Positions 20,074 through 28,991 of a DNA stretch of 35,835 nt are shown here, piece by piece. Source of the stretch: Bacillota bacterium (GTDB lineage Bacteria; Bacillota; UBA4882; UBA10575); the NCBI GenBank assembly GCA_012521315.1, contig JAAYMP010000062.1:1-35835 (forward strand), given 5' to 3'. The notes below the pieces were generated by a model. The model saw only the letters and a list, made by a program, of their open reading frames with translations. It had not been told where the DNA came from and did not search any database. Each line of letters begins with the position of its first letter. The stretch's first letter is position 1. Position numbers and translations under genes: made by a program.

Positions 20074-22197
20074 ATGCAACCAAGGATTTTCTTTGGATCA
20101 CAATTATTATCTGATAAAGGAGTTTCCCGGAAGATGAAGAGGTTTTGTTCGAATTGGCGCTCTTTTTTTAGTATTCTTTTGATCTTGGTCGTCCTACCGG
20201 TAGTTTCAGCCACCGAACCGGGGGGTGAAGAACCCGGTTGGGGGTCGGGAAAACCCCAGTGGACCGCCGACCGCGACTGGACTGAGGAGGACGAGGACCG
20301 CGCCTGGATGGAGGTAACCCTTGACTGGACGGCGGCGGCCGCGCCGGAGGAGGATTCCGCGGCGGATGGTCCCCAGTGGATTGTGGAAACCGGGCCGACG
20401 TTATGGTACGGTCTTTCCCCGCGGGCGGGCTTTCTGGTTTCGTTTGATGCGGGTATAACCTGGGAAACCCGGAACGAAGGGCTTCCCGGCCGCCTGTCGA
20501 CCGGGATGGAACAACCGGCGCTGCTTACCGCAATCGGGGTGGACCCGGTGCAGCCCCAGCGGGTAGCCGTGACCACCACGACCCAGATCTATCTCTCCGA
20601 AGATTGCGGTGCCACTTGGCGGCGGATTCCCTTTAACAACGGCAGTGTGATCACGACGGTGGCGCTGGCGCCCGGGCAAGCAGAGCGAATGATGGTTGGC
20701 ACTTCCTTTGCCGGTATTTATGAAACAACAAACGCCGGGCGCAACTGGACCAAGTTGTCCGGGGAGTTAAGTTTCCTGCAGCAGGCGCCTTATGAAGAAG
20801 AGATTGCCGCTTTGGCCTATCATCCCGAGAATCCCGACAAGCTCGTCTTGGCCTGTGGTTTTGGCAACGGCCTCTATCTATACAATAAGGCTTTACAGAT
20901 CTGGGAAGCATTGGAGGCGGGCGCGCGTCGCCGTTTGGTGAAAAACCTGTTATTCCGGCCGGTGCCACTCCCCGCGACGACTGAGGTTTCCACCTCGTTC
21001 GCGTCGCCATCCTGGTGGCTGCAGATTACATACGATGATGGACAAGCGATCTACTCCTGGCCTGCTTTTGAACTGATCGCGTTGGCGACCGAGCCGCGCC
21101 AGCCCTTGGCCGACCGGGCGAAAGCAGAAAGGATGGCCCTGGCCGCCGGTAAGTACGGGATTTACGTGCGTTCCGATTTTGCCGCCGGTCGCCAACTGGA
21201 CGACCACATCCGGTTCATCAAGAAAAACGGCTTAAATGCCATGGTCGTTGACTTTAAAGATGACATGGGCTACATCACCTACGATACCGGAGTCGCGTTT
21301 GCCCACCAAATCGGGGCGGTCCAAAAACGCTTCGCCGCCAAAACGCTGATTAAAAAGGCGAAGGAAAACGGGATCTATTTAATCGGCCGTTTGGTCGTCT
21401 TTAAAGACAGTCGTCTGTACCGGTACGACAACCACCGGTATGCGGTCTGGGACCGTAACAGCGGCGGACCCTGGCGTGATTTGGTGGCAACAGAAACGGA
21501 TGGCGGCGAAACCACCTATGTCCAGAGGGAACACTGGGTTGATCCTTATGCCAGGGAGGTTTGGGAATATAACCTGGCCATCGCCGAAGAGCTGCAGGCC
21601 TTGGGCGTAGATGAGATCCAGTTTGATTATATTCGTTTTCCCACCGACGGGGACCTTAGCCGGTGCTATTACCGGTATCAGCCACCCGATGCCCGGCGGA
21701 TTGACGCTTTGGAAGGATTTTTAGCCCTGGCCCGTTCACGGCTGAGGGTGCCGATCAGCGCCGACCTTTACGGTTACCACTGTTGGTATCTGATGGAAGG
21801 GCTGACCGGGCAGAATATTCGCATCTTCGCCCAGTATGTGGATGTGATCTGTCCAATGTTTTATCCTTCCCATTTTCCCAACTCCTTTTATCCCGTGGAT
21901 TATTTGGAACGGGCCGAGTATATTTACCGGGAAGGTTCCTTCCGGGCGCAGGTTTTGACGGGGGGAGAATGTCTGATCCGTCCATATGTACAAGCCTTTC
22001 GCTTAACCGGGCGGGAATTGAGGATGACCGCACCCGTTTATACGGAATACTTGATTAAACAGGTTACGGGAACCGTCGCCTCGCCTGCTTCCGGTTTTAC
22101 CTTGTGGAATAACAGCAACGACTACTATATGGTCAAGCGGCCGCTCACCGACATAATTTACCAGATTGACAAAGAGAGGGAAATCCAGTTTGATTAG
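20074..22197 (+). CDS. exported protein: N-terminal Asp-box (BNR/YCF48-like) repeats + DUF4015-type putative glycoside hydrolase domain
   Basis: Signal-like segment FFSILLILVVLPVVSA; Asp-box-like SFDAGITW, SEDCGATW, TNAGRNW; then GIYVRSDFAAGRQLDDHIRFIKKNGLNAMVVDFKDDMGYITYDT ... DEIQFDYIRFPTDG. Start may be ATG 20074 (GGAAGGGGAG SD) or 20134. Confidence 0.85.
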   Translation: MQPRIFFGSQLLSDKGVSRKMKRFCSNWRSFFSILLILVVLPVVSATEPGGEEPGWGSGKPQWTADRDWTEEDEDRAWMEVTLDWTAAAAPEEDSAADGPQWIVETGPTLWYGLSPRAGFLVSFDAGITWETRNEGLPGRLSTGMEQPALLTAIGVDPVQPQRVAVTTTTQIYLSEDCGATWRRIPFNNGSVITTVALAPGQAERMMVGTSFAGIYETTNAGRNWTKLSGELSFLQQAPYEEEIAALAYHPENPDKLVLACGFGNGLYLYNKALQIWEALEAGARRRLVKNLLFRPVPLPATTEVSTSFASPSWWLQITYDDGQAIYSWPAFELIALATEPRQPLADRAKAERMALAAGKYGIYVRSDFAAGRQLDDHIRFIKKNGLNAMVVDFKDDMGYITYDTGVAFAHQIGAVQKRFAAKTLIKKAKENGIYLIGRLVVFKDSRLYRYDNHRYAVWDRNSGGPWRDLVATETDGGETTYVQREHWVDPYAREVWEYNLAIAEELQALGVDEIQFDYIRFPTDGDLSRCYYRYQPPDARRIDALEGFLALARSRLRVPISADLYGYHCWYLMEGLTGQNIRIFAQYVDVICPMFYPSHFPNSFYPVDYLERAEYIYREGSFRAQVLTGGECLIRPYVQAFRLTGRELRMTAPVYTEYLIKQVTGTVASPASGFTLWNNSNDYYMVKRPLTDIIYQIDKEREIQFD

Positions 22198-22264
22198 CGA
22201 ATCTGGGATAAGGCGGGGTAAGGAGTCGAGCCAAAGAGAGGAAGAAAGGAAGGAGAAATTAACC

Positions 22265-22759
22265 ATGAGAAAAGTTTTTTTCGTCGGCTTACTGGTTATT
22301 GGTCTGTTGTTTATTCCCCAGGTTACCCTTGGGCTGACCTCGCCTGAAGTTAAAGCGCGGGGCGGCGAGACCACCGTAATGTTTATTGGGGACAAGGGTT
22401 TGCAACTTGACACGGAATACGGCATCAATTCGGAAGTCGGCTTAAACGTTGCGATCAGAAAAGACATGGCCAAAGTTGGGGCGAAGTATGAATTCGATTC
22501 CAACCTGGCCTTACTTTTAGGGGTGGTTGACCAGGCCCCATTTTTCGGTGCGAATCTGGCCATGCCGCTCGCCCAGGATATGGGGTTTATCGGCGATCTC
22601 ACCATTGCACTGGCCAGCAACCGGCTGATGGCCACCCTGGAAATGGGCGTGGTGATCGACTTGGGCAATAATCTCGACCTCCGGGGCGGGTTGTTGGCCG
22701 AAACCAACCAGTCCGGGAAGAATTTCAGTTTTCAGATCGGCTTGGGTGTGAATTACTGA
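22265..22759 (+). CDS. small exported putative beta-barrel protein
   Basis: ATG 22265; signal peptide MRKVFFVGLLVIGLLFIPQVTLGL; short alternating polar/apolar strands separated by turns; ends FSFQIGLGVNY with terminal aromatic. Track ORF start 22166 looks too early. Confidence 0.65.
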   Translation: MRKVFFVGLLVIGLLFIPQVTLGLTSPEVKARGGETTVMFIGDKGLQLDTEYGINSEVGLNVAIRKDMAKVGAKYEFDSNLALLLGVVDQAPFFGANLAMPLAQDMGFIGDLTIALASNRLMATLEMGVVIDLGNNLDLRGGLLAETNQSGKNFSFQIGLGVNY

Positions 22760-22832
22760 AGCAATGGCCCTAATATGGCTGGGCCAGTCTGGTTGACGGT
22801 GTTGGAGGGAGATTGTTTAAAGGCGGCACGAC

Positions 22833-22864
22833 AAAAAAGGGACCTGGCTAAGGACCCTTTTTTT
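22833..22864 (+). terminator. rho-independent terminator
   Basis: AAAAAAGGGACC tggctaa GGACCCTTTTTTT (one internal mismatch). Confidence 0.85.
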
Positions 22865-23030
22865 CGAGCATAATGGAAGTGGTGTGGAGAGGGGAACTTT
22901 AGACAAACTTCGACGTTTTATCGATGGATCCGTCGTTTCGCAGGCCGACGCGGACCGGCGCCGGGCAAGAGGCGCCAGGCGAGACGGGGAGAAGGTCTTT
23001 TTGGTCCTGGTGTAGAAAGGAAGGATCGGG

Positions 23031-24320
23031 ATGAACATCTTAATCGCCATTTTGGCTTTGAATCTAATTGTGATCCTGCATGAGTTGGGCCACTATATAC
23101 TGGCAAAAGCAGCGGGGATCCGTGTCTTGGAATTTTCGTTGTTTTTTGGCCCAAAACTGTTCAGCACCAAAAAGGGGGAGACCGCTTTTTCCCTGCGGCT
23201 CTTTCCGGTTGGTGCTTTTGTGCTCCTGGAAGGGGAGGAAGAAGCTTCCGACAGTGAGCGTTCCTTCAGTAGGAAACCATTGGCCGTCAGGATGGCGGTG
23301 ATTGCCGGCGGCCCGATCATGAATTTCCTTGGGGCCCTGGCCTTTATCTGCGTGGTCTTTGCCATGATTGGGTATGGTTCAATGGTCCTGGGGCCGGTTC
23401 CGGCCGGTTCCCCCGCAGCCGAGGCCGGTTTGATGGCCGGTGACCGGATTCTCCGTTATGACGGGCGGCGGGTGTACCAACCTTCCGACTTATATTCCTT
23501 TATGGCGATCAACAATGGAAAGCCCAGCGTGATCCAGCTTCAACGGGGGAACGAAAAGCGGCAGGTGTTGTTTGTTCCGGACGTTATCCCCGCGGAACGT
23601 TATGTTTTAGGTTTTGGGGCCGCCGAACCTTACGGTGAAGAATCCACCCTTGTTCAGTATATCGTCCCCGGTTCCCCGGCGGAGGAAGCGGGGTTGTTAC
23701 CGGGGGACCGGATTATCCGCCTTGATGGGCAGCCCGTCGCGACCAAAAAAGAGATCAGCCGGGTGGTCCAGGCGAAGCAGGACCAACCGATTACCGTAAC
23801 CGTTTTAAGGGCTGGGCGAGAGGAGACCTTGCGGCTCACCCCACGCCTGGAGAAGGACGCCACTTATTTTGATACCGGGCTTTCTTTCCAGACCCTCCGC
23901 GGCGGCGGCATTACCACCTTAAAACAGGGGATTGTTTATATTTACGCGGTGATCCGGAGCGTGGTTTATAGTTTTAGCTGGTTGTTGACGGGTAAAGTAT
24001 CATTGACGGAGTTGGCCGGGCCCGTCCGGATCGTCAGTATGATGAGCGAGGCGGTCAGTTACAGCCCGACCTTGTCTTTAATCGTGCTTAACCTGCTGAA
24101 TATCTCGGCTTTGATCAGTATTGCCATTGGGGCGACCAACCTCTTGCCGTTTCCCGCACTAGACGGGGGACGCCTCTTGCTCTATGTCCTCGAGGCGATC
24201 AGGGGGAAACCGCTCCCACCGGAACGGGAGGCCAGTATCTCGATGGTCGGTTTCGCGTTGTTGATGGTATTGGCCGTTTTTGTCCTCTTCAACGACATCA
24301 TCCAACTGGCCCGGGGTTGA
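23031..24320 (+). CDS. rseP: RseP-like site-2 metalloprotease (M50) with two PDZ-like domains
   Basis: HELGHYILAK active site; LLPFPALDGG second motif; two PDZ-like repeats (VPAGSPAAEAGLMAGDRILRYDGRRV and VPGSPAEEAGLLPGDRIIRLDGQPV). Confidence 0.95.
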   Translation: MNILIAILALNLIVILHELGHYILAKAAGIRVLEFSLFFGPKLFSTKKGETAFSLRLFPVGAFVLLEGEEEASDSERSFSRKPLAVRMAVIAGGPIMNFLGALAFICVVFAMIGYGSMVLGPVPAGSPAAEAGLMAGDRILRYDGRRVYQPSDLYSFMAINNGKPSVIQLQRGNEKRQVLFVPDVIPAERYVLGFGAAEPYGEESTLVQYIVPGSPAEEAGLLPGDRIIRLDGQPVATKKEISRVVQAKQDQPITVTVLRAGREETLRLTPRLEKDATYFDTGLSFQTLRGGGITTLKQGIVYIYAVIRSVVYSFSWLLTGKVSLTELAGPVRIVSMMSEAVSYSPTLSLIVLNLLNISALISIAIGATNLLPFPALDGGRLLLYVLEAIRGKPLPPEREASISMVGFALLMVLAVFVLFNDIIQLARG

Positions 24321-24441
24321 CCCGCCGGTTCCCGTTATAATAAACAAATTTTCAACAACGGCAAATAGAGGAAACGGTGACCGCATAGAGAATTCATCTC
24401 TAATGGTTTGATTTTTAGCGGTGGCAGGAGGGAGGGGAAAA

Positions 24442-25446
24442 ATGAAATTTTTACCGTTAAAAGAGATTTCGGAAGATATGTTTCTAGCGCATGCGGTGAT
24501 TGGAAATGACGGGCGCGTCCTGCTGAATAAGGGGACCAGGCTGACCTCGGCCTACCTGCATCGTTTGGAGAAGATGGAATATACCCATTTATACGTTTAT
24601 GAGTCACCAGCGGAGGACTGGAACTGCACCGGTCTGCTCAGCGACCGGATCCGGATTGAAGCCATTCGCGTTTTACGCGAATCCTTGATTCGGGTGGTGG
24701 AGCGCAAGCCCCTGGACGAACCGTTAATCTCTTTCATCATCGAAGGGCTTTTGAAGGATGTGCTGCAACAGGAAGACCGGGTTTTTGATATTATCGATAT
24801 TAAGACCCCCGACAACTATCTTTACAACCATTCCCTCAATGTGGCGGTGATCTCCGTTTTGATGGGAAGGCAGCTCCAGCTTGAACAGGAAGAATTGAAG
24901 GAGATCGCCTTGGGTGCCTTCCTCCATGATCTGGGTAAAGCGCACATCAAGACGGCGACCAAGAAGATTCATGCCCTTTCCGTAAACGACACGGTCCACA
25001 TCAAACAGCATACGACCAGAGGGTTTGAGACTTTGCAGGCCAGCTTTTCTCTTACCGTAGCCAACATCGCCAATCAGCACCACGAGCGGGAAGACGGTTC
25101 CGGCTACCCGCTGGGGTTAAGCGGGGTCGATATCCCCCTTTCCTCAAAGATTGTGGGGGTAGCCAATGCTTTTGAAACCATGGTCGCCGACCTCTGGAAC
25201 GACCAAGCGCTCGAGCGGTTAACGGCGGAGAGCCCGGCCAAGTATAATCCGAAGGTTGTGCGCGCCCTTCGCCAGGTGGTAGCCTTTTACCCGGTGGGGA
25301 GTGTGGTCGAGCTCACCGACGGCGAACAAAGGGTGGTGGTCGCTGTTTCGACCACCAAAATGATGCTGCAAAATCCAAAACAACTTTCGGACCTGCTGGA
25401 GTTACCGGTGGAGGAGTTCTCCCGGATTGCCAAACGGGTGCTTTAG
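24442..25446 (+). CDS. HD-GYP-type domain protein #1 (divergent metal/substrate residues)
   Basis: ATG 24442 after GGAGGG SD; FLHDLGK, HTTRGFETL, NQHHEREDGSGYPLGL; but VANAFETM instead of vaDxfDAlt and no RpYr. Confidence 0.9.
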   Translation: MKFLPLKEISEDMFLAHAVIGNDGRVLLNKGTRLTSAYLHRLEKMEYTHLYVYESPAEDWNCTGLLSDRIRIEAIRVLRESLIRVVERKPLDEPLISFIIEGLLKDVLQQEDRVFDIIDIKTPDNYLYNHSLNVAVISVLMGRQLQLEQEELKEIALGAFLHDLGKAHIKTATKKIHALSVNDTVHIKQHTTRGFETLQASFSLTVANIANQHHEREDGSGYPLGLSGVDIPLSSKIVGVANAFETMVADLWNDQALERLTAESPAKYNPKVVRALRQVVAFYPVGSVVELTDGEQRVVVAVSTTKMMLQNPKQLSDLLELPVEEFSRIAKRVL

Positions 25447-25496
25447 TAGCCCGGCACAACCAAACTTCAACAGGTGTGATCACAGGGGGAGATTTA

Positions 25497-26519
25497 ATGG
25501 GGGAACGATCATACTCCGTTTGTATTCCAAAAGATTACCGGTCCTTCCTGGGGATTAAGGATACCCAAATTGCCATCAAAAAACTGAAAGATTACTTTGA
25601 AAATGCCTTGGCGAAGGAGTTGAGTTTGGTCCGGGTTTCGGCGCCCTTATTCGTGACCCCGGAATCGGGGTTGAACGATAATCTGACCGGTACAGAGCGA
25701 CCGGTCAGCTTTGATGTGAAAGCTTTAAACGGGCGAGGGTGCGAGATCGTCCAATCCTTAGCCAAATGGAAACGGATGGCCCTGCAAAAATATGGTTTTG
25801 GCCCCGGTGAGGGACTATACACCGATATGAATGCGATCCGCCGGGATGAGCATCTGGATAATTTGCATTCGATCTACGTTGACCAGTGGGACTGGGAGAA
25901 AGTGATCCGGCGGGAGGAAAGGACGGTTGAGACTTTACAAGAGACCGTCCGGGCCATTTACCGGGTGTTGCAATCGACGGAGGCCTATATCCGACAGTAC
26001 TACCCGGCCCTTCCTGCGGAATTGCCGCCGGAGATTAAATTCATTACCGCCCAGGAGTTGGAAGACCGCTATCCGGACGCCAGCCCGAAAGAGCGAGAGG
26101 ACAAGATCACCCGGGAATGGGGGGCGGTATTTATCATGAAGATCGGGGGAACCCTGAAGTCAGGTCAGCGTCACGATGGACGCGCCCCCGATTACGACGA
26201 CTGGAGTCTCAACGGTGATATCATTCTCTGGTATAATCTGCTGGGGAAGGCGCTGGAGATCTCGTCGATGGGGATCCGGGTTGACGCCGAAAGTCTGCGG
26301 CAACAGGTGGCGGAAGCGGGCTGTGAGGAACGGCTGACCCTGGCTTACCACCGGGATTTGCTGGCGGGTAAGCTCCCCTACACGATTGGGGGCGGGATTG
26401 GCCAGTCGCGGTTATGCATGTATTTTCTGAAGAAGGCCCATATCGGGGAAGTCCAATCTTCGGTCTGGCCCGAGCAGATGCTGAAGACCTGCCGGGATGG
26501 GGAGATCTTCCTCTTATAA
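25497..26519 (+). CDS. asnA: aspartate--ammonia ligase
   Basis: DTQIAIKKLKDYFENALAKELSLVRVSAPLFV..., VDQWDWEKVI, YTIGGGIGQSRLCMYFLKKAHIGEVQ. Start at ATG 25497 after GGGGGAG. Confidence 0.96.
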   Translation: MGERSYSVCIPKDYRSFLGIKDTQIAIKKLKDYFENALAKELSLVRVSAPLFVTPESGLNDNLTGTERPVSFDVKALNGRGCEIVQSLAKWKRMALQKYGFGPGEGLYTDMNAIRRDEHLDNLHSIYVDQWDWEKVIRREERTVETLQETVRAIYRVLQSTEAYIRQYYPALPAELPPEIKFITAQELEDRYPDASPKEREDKITREWGAVFIMKIGGTLKSGQRHDGRAPDYDDWSLNGDIILWYNLLGKALEISSMGIRVDAESLRQQVAEAGCEERLTLAYHRDLLAGKLPYTIGGGIGQSRLCMYFLKKAHIGEVQSSVWPEQMLKTCRDGEIFLL

Positions 26520-26603
26520 GGTGGGGCAAGGAAACGGCTACGGACGGGCGACCAGCCTTAAAATAAAGAAACATAGCGCAGAAAAGCGATCGAAGTTGGG
26601 GGA

Positions 26604-28001
26604 ATGAACATGGGAGAAGTATTGGTGAAACAGATTTTCCGGGATCCCGGCTCTTTTTTGGGCCGCACAATCCAGGTTAGCGGTTGGGTCCGGACGATCC
26701 GGGCCTCGAAAAGCTTTGGTTTTATCGAGCTCAACGACGGCTCGTTCTTCTACAATATACAGGTGGTCTTTGACGACAATTTACCTAATTTCCAGGAGAT
26801 TGCAAAACTACCCATCGCCACCGCCCTGCGGATCGAGGGTGAGTTGGTGGAGAGTCCGGGGGCGAAACAACCGTGGGAGATCAAAGCGGCCAAGATCACC
26901 ATCGAAGGCCGGTCCGAGTCGGACTATCCCTTGCAGAAGAAACGCCATACGCTGGAGTACTTGCGGACCATCGCCCATTTGCGGCCACGCGCGAATACTT
27001 TTTCCGCGGTCTTTCGTCTGCGTTCCTTGGCCGCCTATGCAATCCACCGGTTTTTCCAGGAGCGGAATTTCGTCTATGTCCACACCCCGATTATCACCGG
27101 GAGTGACTGCGAAGGGGCCGGTCAGATGTTCCGCGTGACGACCTTTGATCTTGACGACCTTCCCCGGGATGTAGAGGGCCGTGTGGATTTTGGCCAGGAT
27201 TTTTTCGGCCGGGAGACCCATTTAACCGTCAGCGGGCAACTGGAAGCAGAGACCTTCTGCATGGCCTTCCGCAATGTCTACACCTTTGGACCGACCTTCC
27301 GGGCGGAAAACTCCAATACGCCGCGGCACGCCGCCGAGTTTTGGATGGTGGAACCGGAGATCGCCTTTGCCGACCTGAACGACAATATGGCTTTGGCGGA
27401 AGCGATGCTGAAGTACCTGATCAACTATTGCCTGGAACAGGCCCCGGAGGAGATGCAGTTCTTTAACCGCTTTATCGATCCCGACCTCTTGGCCCGGCTG
27501 GACAATGTGGTCAACTCCGATTTTGGGGTGGTTACCTACACGGACGCCATTGAGCTTCTTAAAAAAGCAGACCAAGACTTTAAATATCCGGTGAAGTGGG
27601 GAGTTGACCTCCAGACCGAACACGAACGCTACTTGACCGAAAAGGTCTTTAAAAAGCCGGTGTTTGTCATCGACTACCCCAAAGAGATCAAAGCCTTTTA
27701 CATGCGTCTGAACGATGACAACCGGACGGTGGCCGCCATGGATCTTTTGGTGCCGGGGGTTGGTGAGATCATCGGCGGTAGCCAAAGGGAGGAGCGGCTG
27801 CCGGTTCTGGAAGCCCGGATGCGGGAGTGCGGGTTGGATTTTGCTAATTACTGGTGGTACCTTGAATTGCGCAAATATGGCGGGACCAAGCACGCCGGCT
27901 TCGGTCTTGGCTTCGAGCGCGCGATTATGTACCTGACGGGGATGGCCAACATCCGGGATGTCCTTCCCTTCCCGCGGACGGTCAAGACGGCCGAATTTTG
28001 A
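26604..28001 (+). CDS. asnS: asparaginyl-tRNA synthetase
   Basis: OB-fold [25 protein letters not shown]; motif 2 [21 protein letters not shown]; motif 3 [28 protein letters not shown]. Confidence 0.96.
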   Translation: MNMGEVLVKQIFRDPGSFLGRTIQVSGWVRTIRASKSFGFIELNDGSFFYNIQVVFDDNLPNFQEIAKLPIATALRIEGELVESPGAKQPWEIKAAKITIEGRSESDYPLQKKRHTLEYLRTIAHLRPRANTFSAVFRLRSLAAYAIHRFFQERNFVYVHTPIITGSDCEGAGQMFRVTTFDLDDLPRDVEGRVDFGQDFFGRETHLTVSGQLEAETFCMAFRNVYTFGPTFRAENSNTPRHAAEFWMVEPEIAFADLNDNMALAEAMLKYLINYCLEQAPEEMQFFNRFIDPDLLARLDNVVNSDFGVVTYTDAIELLKKADQDFKYPVKWGVDLQTEHERYLTEKVFKKPVFVIDYPKEIKAFYMRLNDDNRTVAAMDLLVPGVGEIIGGSQREERLPVLEARMRECGLDFANYWWYLELRKYGGTKHAGFGLGFERAIMYLTGMANIRDVLPFPRTVKTAEF

Positions 28002-28118
28002 CAAACCGTTTTTTCGGGGATAATTTTTGTTGCATTTGGCGATACTATAAATAACGAGGAGTTGTTACCAATGGGTTCGGTGGGGAAACCGGATTAAACC
28101 CGGCAAAGGAGGGCGCCA

Positions 28119-28991
28119 ATGAATAGCCAGGTCGAGCTGGTGGTTGACAGCAAAACCTTGATGGGAGGAAATCCTTACTGGGAAGAAGAGACCCAAACCT
28201 TCTACTGGGTGGATCTGATGGGGACGAAAGTCTATACTTATCAGCCGACCACCGGGGAACGGCACTGGCTGGAAGTAAACCAGCACGTCGGGGCGTATAT
28301 TCCCCGGCGGGGCGGCGGGGCGGTTATTGCGCTCCAAAGCGGCCTTTATCTTTTGGACCCCCAGACGAAAGAAGTGGCGCCTGTCTATCTTCCGGATCCT
28401 TCCGAAAACCGTTTTATTAGTGGAAAATGTGACCTGACCGGACGGCTTTGGGCCGGGACCTCCGATCTTTTGAGCCAGACGCCCTGGGGGACCCTTTACT
28501 GTATGGAAAAGGACCATACGGTCCGGCCGGTGTTGGTCAATGCCACCCTGCCGTGGGGGTTGGGTTGGAGTCCGGACTACCGGTTGATGTATTACGTGGA
28601 CACGCCGACGCGGGAGATTGTTGCTTTTGATTTTAACCCGGAGAGCGGCGCGTTAAACAATAGGCGGACGGTGGTTAAGTTTCCGGAAGGAGCGGGCATG
28701 CCCGCCGGGATGACCGTCGATGCCGAGGGGAAGCTTTGGGTGGCCCACTGGCAAGGTGGCCGGGTGACCCGTTGGGACCCGGAGAGCGGCGCGCTGCTCG
28801 ACACGGTTCAGCTTCCGGTTTCCCTGGTCACGGCTTGTCAGTTTGGCGGGAGTGACTTTGCGGAACTGTATATCACCACCGCCCGTTACCCGTTGAACCC
28901 CAAAGAAATAGCCCGGCAACCCCACACCGGGGGGATCTTCCGCTGCTGGCCGGGGGTGAACGGGCTTCCTACTCCGAAATATGCTTCTTAA
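28119..28991 (+). CDS. SMP-30/gluconolactonase-like beta-propeller protein lacking canonical metal ligands
   Basis: FYWVDLMGTKVYTYQPTTGE, GLGWSPDYRLMYYVDT, GMTVDAEGKLWVAHWQGGRVTRWDPESG, QFGGSDFAELYITTARY match the family scaffold. Confidence 0.88.
   Translation: MNSQVELVVDSKTLMGGNPYWEEETQTFYWVDLMGTKVYTYQPTTGERHWLEVNQHVGAYIPRRGGGAVIALQSGLYLLDPQTKEVAPVYLPDPSENRFISGKCDLTGRLWAGTSDLLSQTPWGTLYCMEKDHTVRPVLVNATLPWGLGWSPDYRLMYYVDTPTREIVAFDFNPESGALNNRRTVVKFPEGAGMPAGMTVDAEGKLWVAHWQGGRVTRWDPESGALLDTVQLPVSLVTACQFGGSDFAELYITTARYPLNPKEIARQPHTGGIFRCWPGVNGLPTPKYAS

Noticed and set aside
22003-22707. 234-aa minus-strand ORF
   Set aside because: Antisense to the end of the DUF4015 gene and to the barrel gene; shadow ORF.
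27222-28004. 260-aa minus-strand ORF
   Set aside because: Fully antisense to asnS, which has strong family motifs; a by-product of high-GC codon usage.
27998-28026. TTGACA-N17-TAATTT possible promoter before the SMP-30 gene
   Set aside because: The -10 match is poor and overlaps the end of asnS; noted only.
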